This document shows, piece by piece, positions 13,586-26,800 of a stretch of 64,000 nucleotides of DNA (positions are counted from its first letter, which is position 1; each line of letters starts with the position of its first letter). The notes below the pieces were generated by a model. It was given only the letters and a program-made list of their open reading frames with translations. It was not told the origin of the DNA and did no database searches. The stretch spans positions 26,473,881 to 26,537,880 of the forward strand of contig JALJCS010000001.1 in assembly GCA_023055355.1 (NCBI GenBank), read 5' to 3'. The stretch is from Agelaius tricolor (lineage: Eukaryota > Chordata > Aves > Passeriformes > Icteridae). The translations under genes and the position numbers were made by a program.

Positions 13586-13845
13586 GAGCATAAGAACCCC
13601 TGGACTGTATCAGATCAAAGGATATCCTTATCTAGAGTGATTATTGGTGATTCTCCAAGAAGGTGGAAAGATACAGAATGCTGTGTCTCTGAGGCATTTC
13701 CCCTGGCTTCTGTGAATCTGTAGTTTAGAAGCTTCTTCACTTTAAGATAGTGGTTTTAATAGTTTTACTGATGTATCATCCTTAAATTATCTAAATACTT
13801 GCTGGATTTATTTGCACATCCAGTGGCAGGGCATTCCTCATTTAC
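13586..13845 (-). mobile_element. CR1-type LINE 3' end, decayed
   Basis: Read on the plus strand, CATAAGAACCCCTGGACTG..CAGATCAAAGG matches the reverse complement of the common sauropsid CR1/L3-like 3' end (ACTGGGTCAGACCAAAGGTCC type). The similarity continues at low identity to CACATCCAGTGGCAGGGCATT at about 13816-13836, the counterpart of the CACAACATCCTCTGGCAATGAG segment of that family. It is a 5'-truncated, non-coding relic of an old subfamily, with many substitutions and small gaps. Boundaries are approximate; RepeatMasker would refine them. Confidence 0.7.
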
Positions 13846-14536
13846 TCATTTAACCATGGGTTATGTTATAGAGTAGTTTTCCATATATTTTTTTTTTACA
13901 TGGCTTCTATTTAAGTATGCTCCTGAAGTGCAGATTGATAATGAAATAGTGTCAAAGTGAAATCCCAACAAAGAAATATTCCACTTGTGCACACATCTCA
14001 CTCAGGTGCTAAATTATTACAATCACTAGTGTCTATTTCTCACAGTGCTGAGACAATGTCTATGGCCACAGAAAGAAACAATAATTTTCCCAGGAGTCTT
14101 GTGTTTCTCCAGTCCTGTAAATTGCAATTACTGGGACATGGCAGCAGCACCACCAGCGCTGTGTACCACGGACAGATCCTGGGGGTCCTGGGGATCTGCC
14201 TTGCAGAATTCCAGTCAGTGCTGCTCAGCTGCACTCTTTCCTTCTTTCTCTTACAGCACAGCAGGTTCTGAAAGGAATGTTTTGTAACATTCATCCCAAA
14301 CTGACGTTGGTTAAGGCAGTGGCTGATAATTTGGGAATGTCCAAAATGAAATATAAGCGTGTTTATACTGTTTTATCTTTTTAGTCAGTATGGGACATAT
14401 TGAATACATATGATGTAGATATATTTATTATTTTGTAAGAAATACTCTATTTTGCATCCTAATAATACATTTGTAACTTATTTCAAAATATTTTCTCTTT
14501 TATTTAATTTTAAAACATTTCTATTGTTTTTATTTA
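13846..14536. other. Non-coding sequence with a GC-richer patch
   Basis: The patch at 14100-14290 is open in three overlapping frames (80-104 codons) on both strands, which argues for low stop density from composition rather than a gene. A splice-acceptor-like TTCTTTCTCTTACAG lies at about 14244-14258, but I see no matching exon. Confidence 0.45.
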
Positions 14537-14572
14537 TTTCATATTTTTTCAAATACAAGCTGCCCAAGCAAA
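14537..14572 (+). repeat. Dispersed repeat fragment, copy B
   Basis: Matches 9348-9383 in 33 of 36 positions. Sequence beyond the match looks loosely similar on both sides (AACAT..TTATT to the left, TTATTGCTT against TTACTGCTT to the right), consistent with a longer, diverged repeat. Confidence 0.5.
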
Positions 14573-15413
14573 CCTGTGTATTACTGCTTGCTTTATATAC
14601 AGTTTTGTGGTTATTTTCCTTCTCAGACAGGGAGAAAATGTTTTAAACAGCTCTGTTTCAGATCCCACTCCTTTTCTCTTAAAATTTGCCTTGTCCTTGT
14701 AGACTTTTGCTATTAGTAGTGTGAGTTGGGTTCAAGTAGAGAAAATATTTGAAAATCTACTATGTCATAGATTGCTTTTGACCTTTGTTTTGTGTTAAAT
14801 AGGTAATTTTACAATTTTTTTCCTGGGAAATTTCAATGTTAGTATAATTACTATGTATATCTCAACACAACTTCTTTTAACAGGGATAATGTTGAATACA
14901 TCTAAATTAGTATGTATGTGCCAACATGAGTTTTTTAATTGTTTGAGTCTTTTGGAATTTTTCAAAGTTTTCCTTAGCTCAGTCTGATCTGAACCAATCT
15001 GCTCCTTGTAAATATGTGATGTTTCTTCTGTCTTCCATAGAATGAATGCATCTATGACAATAATAATTGAGAAAGGGCTGCATTTTATCTCACACATTAT
15101 AAAACAGATGGTTTGTTATAATTCTGTTTCCTATATTGTGTTCTTGGAATGGCTCTGTATAGTTTGAAATCATAAGTTCTTTTGTGAAATTTGTCTATTA
15201 CACTCTTCCTAGTAATTTTCTTCATTACTTGCTGTGATTAATTTAATCTTTGAATATACCTTTTTAAGTTTATTTATGCGGCATTAAAAGCCCAAATAGG
15301 TCTCTTATTTTTCTATGTTCTTGCTAAACTACCTAATGAGCTCTAGTAAACTGAGATGTGCTTTTCCCTTAAAATCTGCCATGATACCACTTTATCATGT
15401 TGTTCATGGATTT
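14573..15413. other. Non-coding AT-rich sequence, nothing recognised
   Basis: No repeat family or exon recognised. A 100-codon minus frame at 14795-15097 has no motif and is rich in codons expected from AT-rich random sequence. Confidence 0.6.
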
Positions 15414-15456
15414 TATATATATATATATATATATATCTATCTATATATCTATATTC
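15414..15456 (+). repeat. TA/TCTA microsatellite
   Basis: An uninterrupted TA run at 15414-15436 passes into TCTATCTATATATCTATA. Likely polymorphic in length. Confidence 0.95.
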
Positions 15457-17587
15457 ATGTAGTGATTTTCTTACACCAGGCATGTTCTCTTTAGGAGGAT
15501 GGCCATGAGAGGGCTGTGACTGTATCACAGGCAGTACAAGCACATGCTATGGTAACTAGTATTCAGAGAAACATAAGGTTCAGTTGCTGTTCAGTTCCCA
15601 GGGAAATGTATTTCCTTTTTTTCATGATTAAGTTCATAATAAGTCACTTGAAAGACTAGGAGTCTCTGTGTAGGAGTACACAAATTAATGTAGAGCCTGC
15701 TCATTGATGCTGACAACAAAAATTATTGCCTTAACCTCAGTAAAGCTTTGAGCAGCTAAATATTGCACTGCATATTTGTTAATTATTTTGTTGTATTTTA
15801 TTGCTGTAGCAAGCTTTCTTTTCCATATACATGTCTTTTCCTTTTTGTGTCCATACTAGATATTGGAAAATTTCTGACACAGATGAAGGCTGTTGAGCAG
15901 TAGATTAAGGTTAAATATACTCCCTCCTATTTCAGGTGGTGGTTCCTTGATGACTATGCAAATCCACCTGCTATGATGCATTTGTCAAAGTCCTGTTATG
16001 AATCTGATTTCCACTAAATATTCCTCCTTTTTTTTTTTTATTATAGCACAGCAATAATTTTCTTGTTTAGAAACCTGTCTTTTCTAAGTAGAGAACAGCT
16101 TATAACAACTGGAAAAGCCAATAATTCCGTTTTGTCATTGAAAGCAGAAGGATCAGTTTTAAACATGCGTTAGATATGAACAGTGTTATCTGAGAGATGT
16201 AACAATATCCATGTTAAAATATTAAAACTATTGATTTGAGCTGACCTTGATAAGTTGTTGCCCTGAAGTAGGTACTGTTTTTAAAATTAATGAAGTCTTT
16301 CTAATGAAACATCAGAAATCTGTAAGTAAGTGTAAAATTCTACAATATGGCATGGGAAATCAAGTGGCTCCAGTGCTAGTAGTTTTATATAAAGTAGACA
16401 TAAATAAACTTGTGAAAAAAAAACTGCTGTGTGACTTGACAGAAGTAAAACTACTGTTTGCAAAATTGAGAATATTCACTGCTTTGTCTCATTTATTTGT
16501 CTCCTGAGGAAGTGCTCTAAGTCTGAAGTAACTCCAAGTAATTGATTTGTCTCATGATACACAAACCTAAAAGGGATGCTTTACCAGTAGTTGCTCTCCT
16601 TTAAGGTAGGGTCTTTGGGTCTGACAGTAACTAATTTCTGTGGATTGCTTTCCCCTGACTCCAAAGATTTTCCAGGAGGGAAGTTGACTGGGATAGTTGG
16701 TCTTGTAAGTGAAGCAACTTGCAACTCTGAAGACTGGACTGTATTTTTTGGGTCTGCTGTTTCATGCTTTTGTGACTTTAAGTCACTTGGAGGCAGATCC
16801 AGAAGCCAATGAGGCTGGATGTATGACTTCTTTGTGCTAGATGGTCTTATATGGATGCTTGGGCTTGTTGTTGTGCTCCATTTTCTAATCTCTTTGACAG
16901 TTGTATTCCTTTATCTCTTGCCTCTCATTTTGAATGTTGAACCCTAAACTCTCTTGTAGGGACTGGCCTGTGCTAAATGGTTTTATAATTTAATGTTGAT
17001 AACTGCAATTAAACATGGTACTCTAGCTTGAGATATTACATAAAATTACGAAAAACTGGAAGATAAGCACTTTAACATTTTAGTTTGTATTAAATCTCTG
17101 AGTGCCAGCAGAACTGTTCTATTGCCCATTTTAGGATGTAAATTGGTTTGGAAAAGTGACTGTCTACTTTCCTTTCCTCCAGCCCGAGGTGAAGTGGCTT
17201 ATCCACTCTTATCCCTCAAAAGCCATGTACACAAGAGTGTACTTGTGATGTCTGCCTGAACTGGAATAGTGATCTACATAGTGTTAAAGGGTATTTAGTA
17301 AATTCTCTTTGGGGTTAATAACCCTTCAACTATTCACTCTGTAGTCTAATCTTTTTCAGAATTGCCTTGTAAAAAATGCAGAACCAAAATAGCTTGTTAA
17401 ACTAGTACTCCAAGGAAATTATTGTGTTTTATATTTAAGGATCAAGTATAGTATTTGTAGTTTTTTCATCTTTAATTTTCTATCCTCCATAAAATTTAAA
17501 AGTATAGTGGTAGCTTACTTTTGCACTTCAAGCAAGAAGGAACTGCTCAGGGGTTTTTTTGCTTTGTCTGTACCAAATGGAATACTG
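15457..17587. other. Non-coding AT-rich sequence, nothing recognised
   Basis: Contains a T12 run at 16028-16039. Frames of 86 codons (16247-16507) and 73 codons (16591-16812) carry no recognisable motif. Confidence 0.6.
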
Positions 17588-17655
17588 TGCTGTGAATATT
17601 TTTTGCAGCTTGGAATGTTGTATATGTATATGCTGTGAATATGTCTTGCAGCTTG
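17588..17655 (+). repeat. 43-bp tandem duplication, imperfect
   Basis: A 25-bp segment beginning TGCTGTGAATAT and ending TTGCAGCTTG occurs at 17588-17612 and again at 17631-17655 with two differences, a period of 43. Local tandem duplication followed by decay is the simplest reading. Confidence 0.8.
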
Positions 17656-18244
17656 TGTTGATTTCGTTTTATGGTATTCACTCTTTTTTAGCTTTTCTTG
17701 AATCATGAAGCATTATTGTTGCTTTGTTTTCTTTGTTTTGACATGTTTTGCTTATGAAGCAAAACACTTGATAAAATACTAATTTCTGGAGCACAGACTC
17801 ATGCTTTGTTTATTGATAGTTATTCAGACTCTCCTCTGTACATAGAATTGTTAATTTCAAATGGGCTTTTTACAGACAATTAGTCTCCTGAGTACTTTCT
17901 AAAATTACATTCATTTATTTCACAGTATTTTTGTAGACAAAGTGATGTTGTTCTTTCTTTTAAAGCCTTGAAACTTAGGCAGAGAGAGATTGAAATCCAA
18001 AGTACCTTGTAATGTCTGCTGTCTTATTTGTAACACATTTTCTCTGGTCATCCACCACTCTGTGTTCTCTTTAACACCAGTTTATGCTCAGTTGTGTGCC
18101 ACTTGGTTTCTGCAAATCTAGAAATCAGGGGCTTTCAAGTTGCATGCCAAATAGTCAAGAAACTATCAGTAACTGTTTTATATACATGTATTTTATCCTA
18201 CAAGAACTTATGGGAGATAAAAGTAGCACAATCACTTTTTCAAA
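17656..18244. other. Non-coding AT-rich sequence, nothing recognised
   Basis: Unique-looking sequence; no motif, RNA gene or repeat recognised. Confidence 0.6.
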
Positions 18245-18785
18245 GTAAGGTCTTGTTATGTAGACCAGACCAGGTTACTCTTGGCTTTATCCTGTCTGGA
18301 CTTGAAAACCTTTGAGGATAAAGACTACACAGCTTCTCAGGGCAACTTGGGTCATGCTTGGCTGTCCTTACAATGAGCCAAGCTTTTTCTTCCCTTCCAT
18401 TTGAAGCAGTTCCAGTTTCAATTTATGTCAATTGCCTCTTGTCTTCCTGCCATGCACTGCTGTACAGAACCTGGCTCTAACTTCTTGCTAATAACCTTGT
18501 AGGTACTGGATGACCTCTTGCCCTTGTCTTCTCCAGCCTGAACAATCTCCCTTCCCTCAGCATCCTCTCCTCACAGGGTTTGTGCCTCAGCTGCCTGACC
18601 AGCTTTGTGACCTCCCACGGAATTTGCTCCAGCTCCTCTTTCTGTCACTGCCCAACACTGGACAACCCTTCCCTCATTCCACTGGGTGTGTTTGTAGTCA
18701 TACAGGCCAAGATGCAGCTGGCCTCCTCTGCTGTAGGGCACACTCCTGGCTCCCTATGACCCTCCTAATATGCCTACCAAAATGT
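18245..18785 (-). mobile_element. CR1 LINE 3' fragment
   Basis: On the plus strand this follows, in order, the reverse complement of the avian CR1 3' region: TAGACCAGACCAGGTTAC at about 18260, CTTGAAAACC..CTTCTCAGGGCAAC, GCCTCTTGTCTTCCTG, CTTGTAGGTACTGGATGAC, TCTTCTCCAGCCTGAACAA, and GCCAAGATGCAGCTGGCCTC..GGGCACACTCCTGGCTCC at the right end. These correspond to the C-terminal part of the RT-containing ORF2 and its 3' UTR. The element is minus strand and 5'-truncated at about 18785. It has lost the octamer tail. Numerous indels break the frame, so it is a dead copy. Confidence 0.85.
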
Positions 18786-21700
18786 TTGTTGTATAAATTA
18801 ATAAACTTCATTAGGCTGAGCGATGCATTGGGAAGAAAGGAACAAACTGTTAGGAGCACAAGCCATCTCCTTGAAAAGAAGCAGCAGTAAAATTCAAACA
18901 GATACAAATTAGAATAAATGGTTATTCTGAAGTGAATGTAATTATGTAAATCAGTGAGGTAATCTGAATGGAAGAAGTGAAAATGGGAGGTGGAACCTAA
19001 CAAGGTGATCAGGTCATTAGAGCTTTGGGATACAGAGAGAGACGGGTAATTATGCCTCTGACATGCTGAGGGAACCGAAGTCAGACATAAGGAGATAGTG
19101 TAAAATCAACATCTTTACAAAGTTTGTTGTCATTATCCAGGAAAGTTATGAATTTTAGATCTTAGTCTCTTCTTCCAAAGTAATGTACATTAATTTCATA
19201 ATAATCAAGATTGAGAGGAGAGAGGTGGTTTTTTTCTTGGTGAAAAATGTTTTCCTGTTGGTAAATGGGTTTTATCAGTTGTCAGTGTGAATTTATTCTG
19301 ATATGCTGTAATTTATTTGACATATTTTACATGTTTCAATCAGTTGTTATTGAAATTTGGGACATTGCAAGAAGTATGGTGAAAAATCTGTGACTTTTGA
19401 TGATGCTGAGAAAATTTCTCTTACTGTGTCAAGTCTTGCAGTTTAGTACTGAGAAAATTTGAAAGACATCATCTGCATTCAGTTCAAAGTTTTTATTTTT
19501 AAAGTATTTTCTGAGTAGTTTTCAGCAGGTATCATACACGACAGGGAAGAATGTAAGTTCACTGAGACTTTCTTTTTGTGGTAAGGTGACACTTGATAGC
19601 CTGATCAAAGAAATGATATGTTCTCAAAGAAGCATCCCCTTTGGGTGTAAATTCTCTTTAGCTGGATTCAATAATCTGAGCAAATTTAGTGATGTCTTGT
19701 GGCTAGACTTTTTGCTTTATTTTGAATAATTTATTTTGAAGAATGCCAAGTTTTGAAGAGGTACATATGTACATGTTGCTTATTATAGGTGGATCATAGG
19801 GTCTGTAAAGTTTAAATTGGTGTAGAAATTTTCTGGAATTTGTGGGTTTACTTAGGCTGCAGAGGAGTTCATTCCTTTTTTGTTAAACATGCAACAAATC
19901 ATCTGGCTCTGAAGAAAAGGATATTTTCTCCCTTCTATGTCTTCTCATTCATTTCCAGGTGAAATCTGATCATCTTTTCTCTGTTTTTCACCTTTTTGCT
20001 ACTGACCAGTTTGTGCATGTGCAATACTGTTCTGACAGACCTTCTCATTGCCTTTCTCATTAATTTTTCATTCCATTTTGCATACTGTAGTTCACATGAT
20101 ACAAATTTCCCTAATCCCAGATTATTTTATTTGTAGTTTCACCAATCTGTGAAAAATAAATGTCATGTTTACATTTACATTATTCACTATACATCTTGAG
20201 TTCTGCTTAGGTGCTCAAAGATATAATGCACTGAGGAATTTGCAGCATTTGAGATGTCACTTCTGTAAAGACCCTGCAAAACATATTGTGGTTCTAGGCT
20301 TTCAAACGAGCTGTGTGTGTTTTGTGGTGCAAATATAGATGGTGGAAAGTCATGTACGTAAAATACAGTAGGAGTACCTATGCTCTTAACAATTATCAAG
20401 AATCTCTTCCTTAGGATGATGGTCCAGCAAAGTTCCAGTGGATTCAGTTGTATTGCTGGTGATTCAGTAAATAGTCCTTTTGTTTCTGAATGCAGTAACT
20501 GTGAATGATTTCATAACTGTGAATGTGTGTTTCCAGAGCCTATGTGGCATTATTTTCCTGACTGTTGGGCAAATATGAAATGCAAAGCAGTGATGATTGG
20601 TTGAAAATTTAGTTACGGCTGAAGATGCCTGCCTGCAAAAGTCCTGTTATTCCACTGATTCACTGAAGTGAATTTCACTGTGACAGAATCCTCTGGGGTT
20701 AAATTTGGGAGGGAATTAAATTATGTAATTGGAGGAGGCAGAAGTTCTATTGACAGGACTGGTCACAAGCCTGGAATCAAATGAAATACTCACTCCCCTC
20801 AGGCAAAAACCATGCACTCACTGCTGAAAGATCATGTCTCTTGATGCTACTCTTACAAAATAAATGTTATTTACACTGGGTAAACCTCAGCTGCTTCCTG
20901 CCTTGTGCTTAGAGTCTTTCCTTTAGTCTAGAAGATGGTTATCTTTTTCTGCCTCTGCTTCCACTTTCTCTGAATCAGTTGCACCACACAAGTGAGTTGG
21001 AAGTGTTTTTAGAAACTCAGTGGGCTAACAGGAAGAAATTGATTTAAACAGACTCAGTGAGCCTCTAATATGAAGCAGTAAGTTCTGTTTGGGGAAACCC
21101 AAAAGAAGGAATTAACTAGATTTCATGCCCGTGTCATCATTCATTGATATTCCCGATGATCTGTATGATTTCCTATTACATACTTCAAAGACCATTGCTA
21201 CATCAAAACTTTTTGCCTTGTGGTCATTGGAAGAATTAGTCCTATTGCCTGCAGCTGAGGTGTGTACTTGCCTAGTCTCAGGTAGCTGTCCTGTTTGCAG
21301 TCCTGTGTTAGCCCTGTATGCTCTCCCTTCACAGCACTTGGGAGTGTCTGCTCTCCCAGCATCTGGGTGCTGCCTGGGCTTGGCTGGGCAGGGAAAATCA
21401 GTTTGTATTAGCACTGAGGTTGTACTTGATTTTTGTTTTAGGATAAATATCAGTAATTTTTTTAACACCTCAAAGAAGGGTGGAACAGTTGAAACAGAAG
21501 GTGAATCTTGCTAATTTTCCAAAGATCATCCACAGCTGATGGCAGAGTTTCCTGGAGATGGACAGTTCTACTCTTCCACCACTCCCATGCACTGGGGAGC
21601 AGAGCTTTTCTGTGCTTTGGAACTATGCAGTGTTTTCACCTGGCAAAGAATGTGTAGCTACTGATGCAGCCATTAGGTGGATGGGCTCTGGCTCTTGCTC

Positions 21701-23725
21701 TTTGTGTAGCAGCTGCCTTGTAAAACATCGCATTCCACATCAAGGATTATGTGGAGTAGTTAAATCCCATTGTGACAGCTTTCCAGTGCAATTCTGTGCC
21801 AAGAAGACACAAGTTCTAAACAAAGAATTTTATTATTTTCATCCATTACTTCAATAAAAAAGCCCAAATTATTTCAATATTTTTTATAAGCCAGATGACA
21901 TGGTTTAGAATTAGCAGCATTCGATTAATAAAATGAAGAATTTAAAACTTTTTTATTAATTTTCTTTTTAAAACAATTGGTATTTTTTCATATCTTTTAC
22001 GCGCAAACCTTGTTTTAGCTTACTACAAAATGAGAAGCATTGGGAGGTACCAGTTATTTTGTAGCAATTTTGAGTTATTTTTCTGTCAGTTTGTATTCCT
22101 TTTAAATGCAACATACAGAAACCCTTACTTAAAACAACTCCCTTGGGGCTCACTCCTGGATGTCAGTAGTGTGAGCAAGAGGTGCTGTGCAAAACAAGAA
22201 TAGGTCATAAAAATGTAAACTCTCCATCACTTACATGGGTGGTTCTCTAGTTCTTTGAAATCCTGGACTTGAAATTAGGTGAGGACTTTTGGTATTAGTA
22301 TTAGAACACAGGTATGGACAGACTTGTCTTCTTACTTGTAGGTTTTGGAATTTTTGGTTTTATCTTCTAATTTTTTTTCATGTATCCCAGTCCACCAGAA
22401 ACTATGCTACCTGGCTTTTACCAGAAATTTTCTGGGCAAATGGATGTTTCTTTGCACTGCATATTATCTAAAAATAGGGATTGCAGCTAGACATATATAG
22501 CTAAAAATGCAATAGTAATATTTTGTTACTGCTGATGTATTAACATAATTGCTTGGGCTAGGAAAGTGCAAATTAATTTGCCAGGAAATATTTTGTGGGT
22601 ATCCTTTTGGTCTTGGCCATACTGCAGTATAAAAGCTGTTTAGATATACAATTTATCTTTGTTTTATCCTTATGTCTACCATACCACAAATAAAATCCTT
22701 GCAGACTATCGCTGCCACTGGCATTCCTGCTCTTGGGTCTCTGTTAAAAAAGTTTAGAGGCGGTAAATTAGGTAGAATACTATATCCATTAAAAAGGATG
22801 TGACCTGAGACTTCCATATTTTGCTGTTATTCTTCATTCTAGAGTATTTTAAATTATCAATCTGCATTACAGGCTGAGTGACTCAAAGCCAGTCGCTGAG
22901 CTTATTTAATAAGGAATTTTTTTTTTTTTAAACACAATAAAGAGAAGTTGAATAGACCAAATTGGTAAAAGATACTAAATCCATAAGTCTTTCTATCAAG
23001 AAGTAGGTGTTCATATTTTATATTAATAACTTCAAAGTCTGTAATGGGGCCATTGATATAGGTTGGCTCTTCGGGCTTCCTTAGTAGTAGCACACTGTGA
23101 ACTTAGCTCCTTGGGTGTCACCTGTCTCTTTGTCATGTGTGTGTAAAACACCTGGTGTAGGCACTGGTTAATTTTTGAAATGCCTTGGTGGCATTGCAAG
23201 GATAAATTAAAAAGTCTTTTGTAACAGTCATATTTTGGTAATTGGTAAGATATCTACCATCCACATCAGAAATATTTCTTTTTTTTTAAGGAAAAAATAT
23301 TTAAGTACTAGGACCCAGTTAAGTTTTCTTATTTAAGTTATCAAATCATTGTATATTTTTTGTGAGTTTCTCATTTCTTTCTCATTTCCATATCTAACAG
23401 AGCATGGTATTTTCGTACTCTAAACCCATTCTCCTGACTGTGAGAGTGTGTTTACAGCAACACACAGTTATACTGAGTTAGTTGTGGCAACACTACTTAA
23501 TACCCTAGAATATGGCTGTGTGGACTTCATAATAACTGTCTTAGTCTACTTGTTTCTCATATCAAGACCTTTGTCATTCTTATTATCCTTGTATGTTTTT
23601 CTGATTCTGCTATATACTTGTTTGAAAGGCTTGCTCAGAACTGCGTGTAGCTGTCAAGATGTGAGCTCTTTGCAGGTTTATACAGTGACAGAAAGATACT
23701 CCTCTCCTAATAATTCTTTCATTTC
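18786..23725. other. Non-coding AT-rich sequence, nothing recognised
   Basis: The largest frames are two that overlap on opposite strands (21125-21514 plus, 129 codons; 21112-21468 minus, 118 codons) in a patch of lower AT content. Neither shows a domain, and a shared open stretch on both strands is the usual sign of composition rather than coding. A T13 run lies at 22917-22929. Confidence 0.55.
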
Positions 23726-23744
23726 TGTGGGGTTTTTTTTGTTT

Positions 23745-23775
<31 letters not shown>

Positions 23776-23830
23776 TTGTTTTGGGGTTTCTTTTTGGTGG
23801 ATTTTTTTTTGTTTGGTTTGGGGTTTTTTG
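23726..23830 (+). repeat. T/G low-complexity tract
   Basis: 105 bases of T and G on the plus strand with only two interruptions (C at 23790, A at 23801) and a GTTTGTTTGTTTG core at about 23757-23770. It supplies the hydrophobic Phe/Gly/Val-rich end of a 140-codon frame (23448-23870) that is not a gene. Confidence 0.9.
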
Positions 23831-26800
23831 CCTGCTATTCAGTGTTCTATCAAGTATTTCACAGACCTAGCTAGTTTTACCTCCTGATCCTGCAATGGCC
23901 AGCTCTGGGCCAATTGCTTTGTGAATTTAGGACTGTCCTTGCTTTGTGGGTTGCTTTTGCCTGCATTGTATTTTTGGCTTTCATTTTTGTGCCCCATTAA
24001 TATTTCAGTTTCACCAGTCCCCTCTAGTTTTTCAACTATTTTTCACTTGAGTGTTGTGTTTTATTACCATGTGTAACCTGTGTATTACCATTTTACCATG
24101 AAAAATGTTGGTTACACCTGCATTTTCAACATTTTTTACAATGTCCTGGGACAGACTCTTGAAGTAATATGTTCTCATCCCATCACTCTGCAAACTTTTA
24201 ATATATTTCATTTTATATTTTGTCTTGTATCTTATTAACACTTTTTGTCTTTTAATCCACATGAGAACTGCAGTTTTTATTTCAGAGGTATCATTTGGAA
24301 ACACAGCTGGACTATATCAACAGAAATTCTTCTATTTCCAGGCTTCTTGTCTCCAACAGAGGTTTGTAAAGCAGGACTTTCTTTGCAGGAGAGTGCTGTT
24401 TCTTTCCTAATATCCTTGTTAGGATTACAATATCCTTATATATTGTAAAGACAATATATAAAGACACATGTAAAGACAATTGAAGTGAAAGGTTACACAT
24501 CTCAGTTCCACTGTTTGGTTCTTGAATTCCTTTAGCGCTCCTGAGTGGATATCATTTGATTCCTGGGACTTGTTACTCTTGGTATGCCTGTGTATTCTGC
24601 AGCTGCTTCAGAGAGTTCTTCTATATACTCTTGTTTGTCTTTACTAATGGCTTTCTGTACTGCTTGTCTGCTGCTGTTGCAATCTTCTGGCAAATGCCTG
24701 ATACGTTGTTTTCCTTTTACAATTTGTCCAATTCCTTTATTACTTTATTATTCCTGTGTAGTTTGTACTCTGGTGTTAGTGTGACCAATTGTCTTGTCTC
24801 TTTACCATCAAATGGCTTCCAATATGCCTTTCATATCAAACAATTTTAGAAACCATATTTTGCAAGTTTTTTGTAAACCTCTTAGAACCTCTTTTCTGTT
24901 CAAAAAGAGAGTGCAGTTTCTCTTTTGTGGAAGAGTAATTCAGTTGCCTAAATGGACTGCTCCTCTTCTGTTCTACTGCAGTGCAGAACATCCTTTCTGC
25001 TTGTTTTGTTCAAGGCACCACAGCACAGCTGATTTTTAAACCAAAATTTTTCTTGTGTGGATAAACATACCCAGCTACTGAGAAGCAGGTATACCTTTTA
25101 TTACAAAGTAATCAGTAATTTAAGAGAGATCCATTAACTCAAGGAAATATGACTGGATGTTATCTACTTTATCTACAATGCTATTATCTTACTATGCAAA
25201 TTTTTAGGGGATCCTGATACTTAAAGAGTGAAGTATTATAGCTGTAGTATTCTAAACCAGGTAGGGCAATAAAACATTATGGAAATGTTAATCCATTAAT
25301 TTTCATACATTGTGGGAATTTAAGGAGATCATGCTTTGGAATTTTTGCTGTTGTGGAGATGTAGATAACAGTCACATTCAAATTAAATTCTGCACTTCTG
25401 TTAGCTACATCTAGAGCTAGGGTTTCACCTCTTTCTCTGTGTCAATGCATATGTATGTGCAAGCAAGAAAAGACACATCCTGTGTTGTTTCCAGGTGAGA
25501 GGTTCATGCTTTTCTAGCAAGGTAATAAAAATAAATACAGTTTAAGATTCCATTATGAGAAGAATATTATCTTCTTTTCTCTTTATTTCCTGTGTTTTTT
25601 TCATGGTTTGTCTTCCCTCTCCCCCCTTAATTATGGCCAACGATAAGGTAAAAGCATTTTTCTGTGGTTTTGTGTAGTCATATTTTGATTCTTCGTAATA
25701 GATGGAAATGAAAAAGGAATTGAGTGTGTTATTACAAAAGAAAGAGTTCCTGTGTAGGCTTTTATGTAATTTATACTATTTTTGTTCCACAAAATTTCCA
25801 ATATATTAAATTTTGACTAAGTAGAAAATGTATGAGGTTTGCCTAATTGTAGAAAAGGTTCAGAGATCCTGCAATATTGAGGCATGTTGTAAGGAGGGCA
25901 TTTATGTTTGTGTTATGTTCAATGACCATCCACAGCAGTTAAATATGGTCTTTGCATACCTGTGCTAGAGTAGGGAGCTCAGCTCTGGGCTGAATTTATT
26001 CAGTCTGCCCTTCAGAATCATGTGAATGACCCACTGTGAGTTGCCAGAACATCCTGGAAAGTCACTATTGATCCTCAGTTTTGAGAAGGGAAGTGCACAG
26101 GGAAAGGGAGACTCAGGAGAGCTGACAGTGGGCTAAGCATGTGATGTGCAGGTGGGCAGGTAGTGAAAACAGATTTTGCTGTTTGTAAAAAACTCTGGTC
26201 ATGCTTGGCAAAATAAACTATCAAAAATAGTTATCTGAAATAATTAGTTTTGTTACATGTCTGTATGATGACTACAAGGCATAACAGCAAAGGCAAGTCA
26301 AAAAACTGACCATCCCAGAAATAAGTTTGATATCCTGTGATGGACAATCCTGAAGTCTTTCCCGTTGTCAGGAGTTCAATATGCAATTCACGTTGCTGGA
26401 CAGAATTGGCTTGGCTTAAAAAATAAATAGCAAGGAGAACACTTGAGTTAGGTGGAATGCATTAGTCTGACTAAGCAGAGATCTTGTTCAGTATTAGAGA
26501 GGTATCTGAGAGCTGAGACACCTCTGTGGGGATGCAGCATTCTTACTTTCACCAGCTATGATGCATGTGAGGGCATTTCCTCTTCTCTGAAGGTAAGTTA
26601 GCTACTTTGATAGAAGCCTGTTGACTGTGCTCTGTCACTCAAGAGAAGGGAGCTTCCAAAGAAAATGGGGATAGAGCATCATTAGAAGTATAAACAGGCA
26701 CCACTCACTCCAGTCTTACCTGTGTGAGAAAGGGATGAAATCAGTTTTAAGTTGGCATTTCTGGCTTGTGTGACAGACAGGTGAAAGCTCATGAGAAAAG

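Noticed and set aside
21112..21514. Frames of 129 and 118 codons on opposite strands
   Set aside because: Open on both strands because the patch is less AT-rich; no domain or homologue recognised in either.
23448..23870. 140-codon hydrophobic frame
   Set aside because: Its C-terminal part is the T/G tract at 23726-23830 and the rest shows no motif or splice context.
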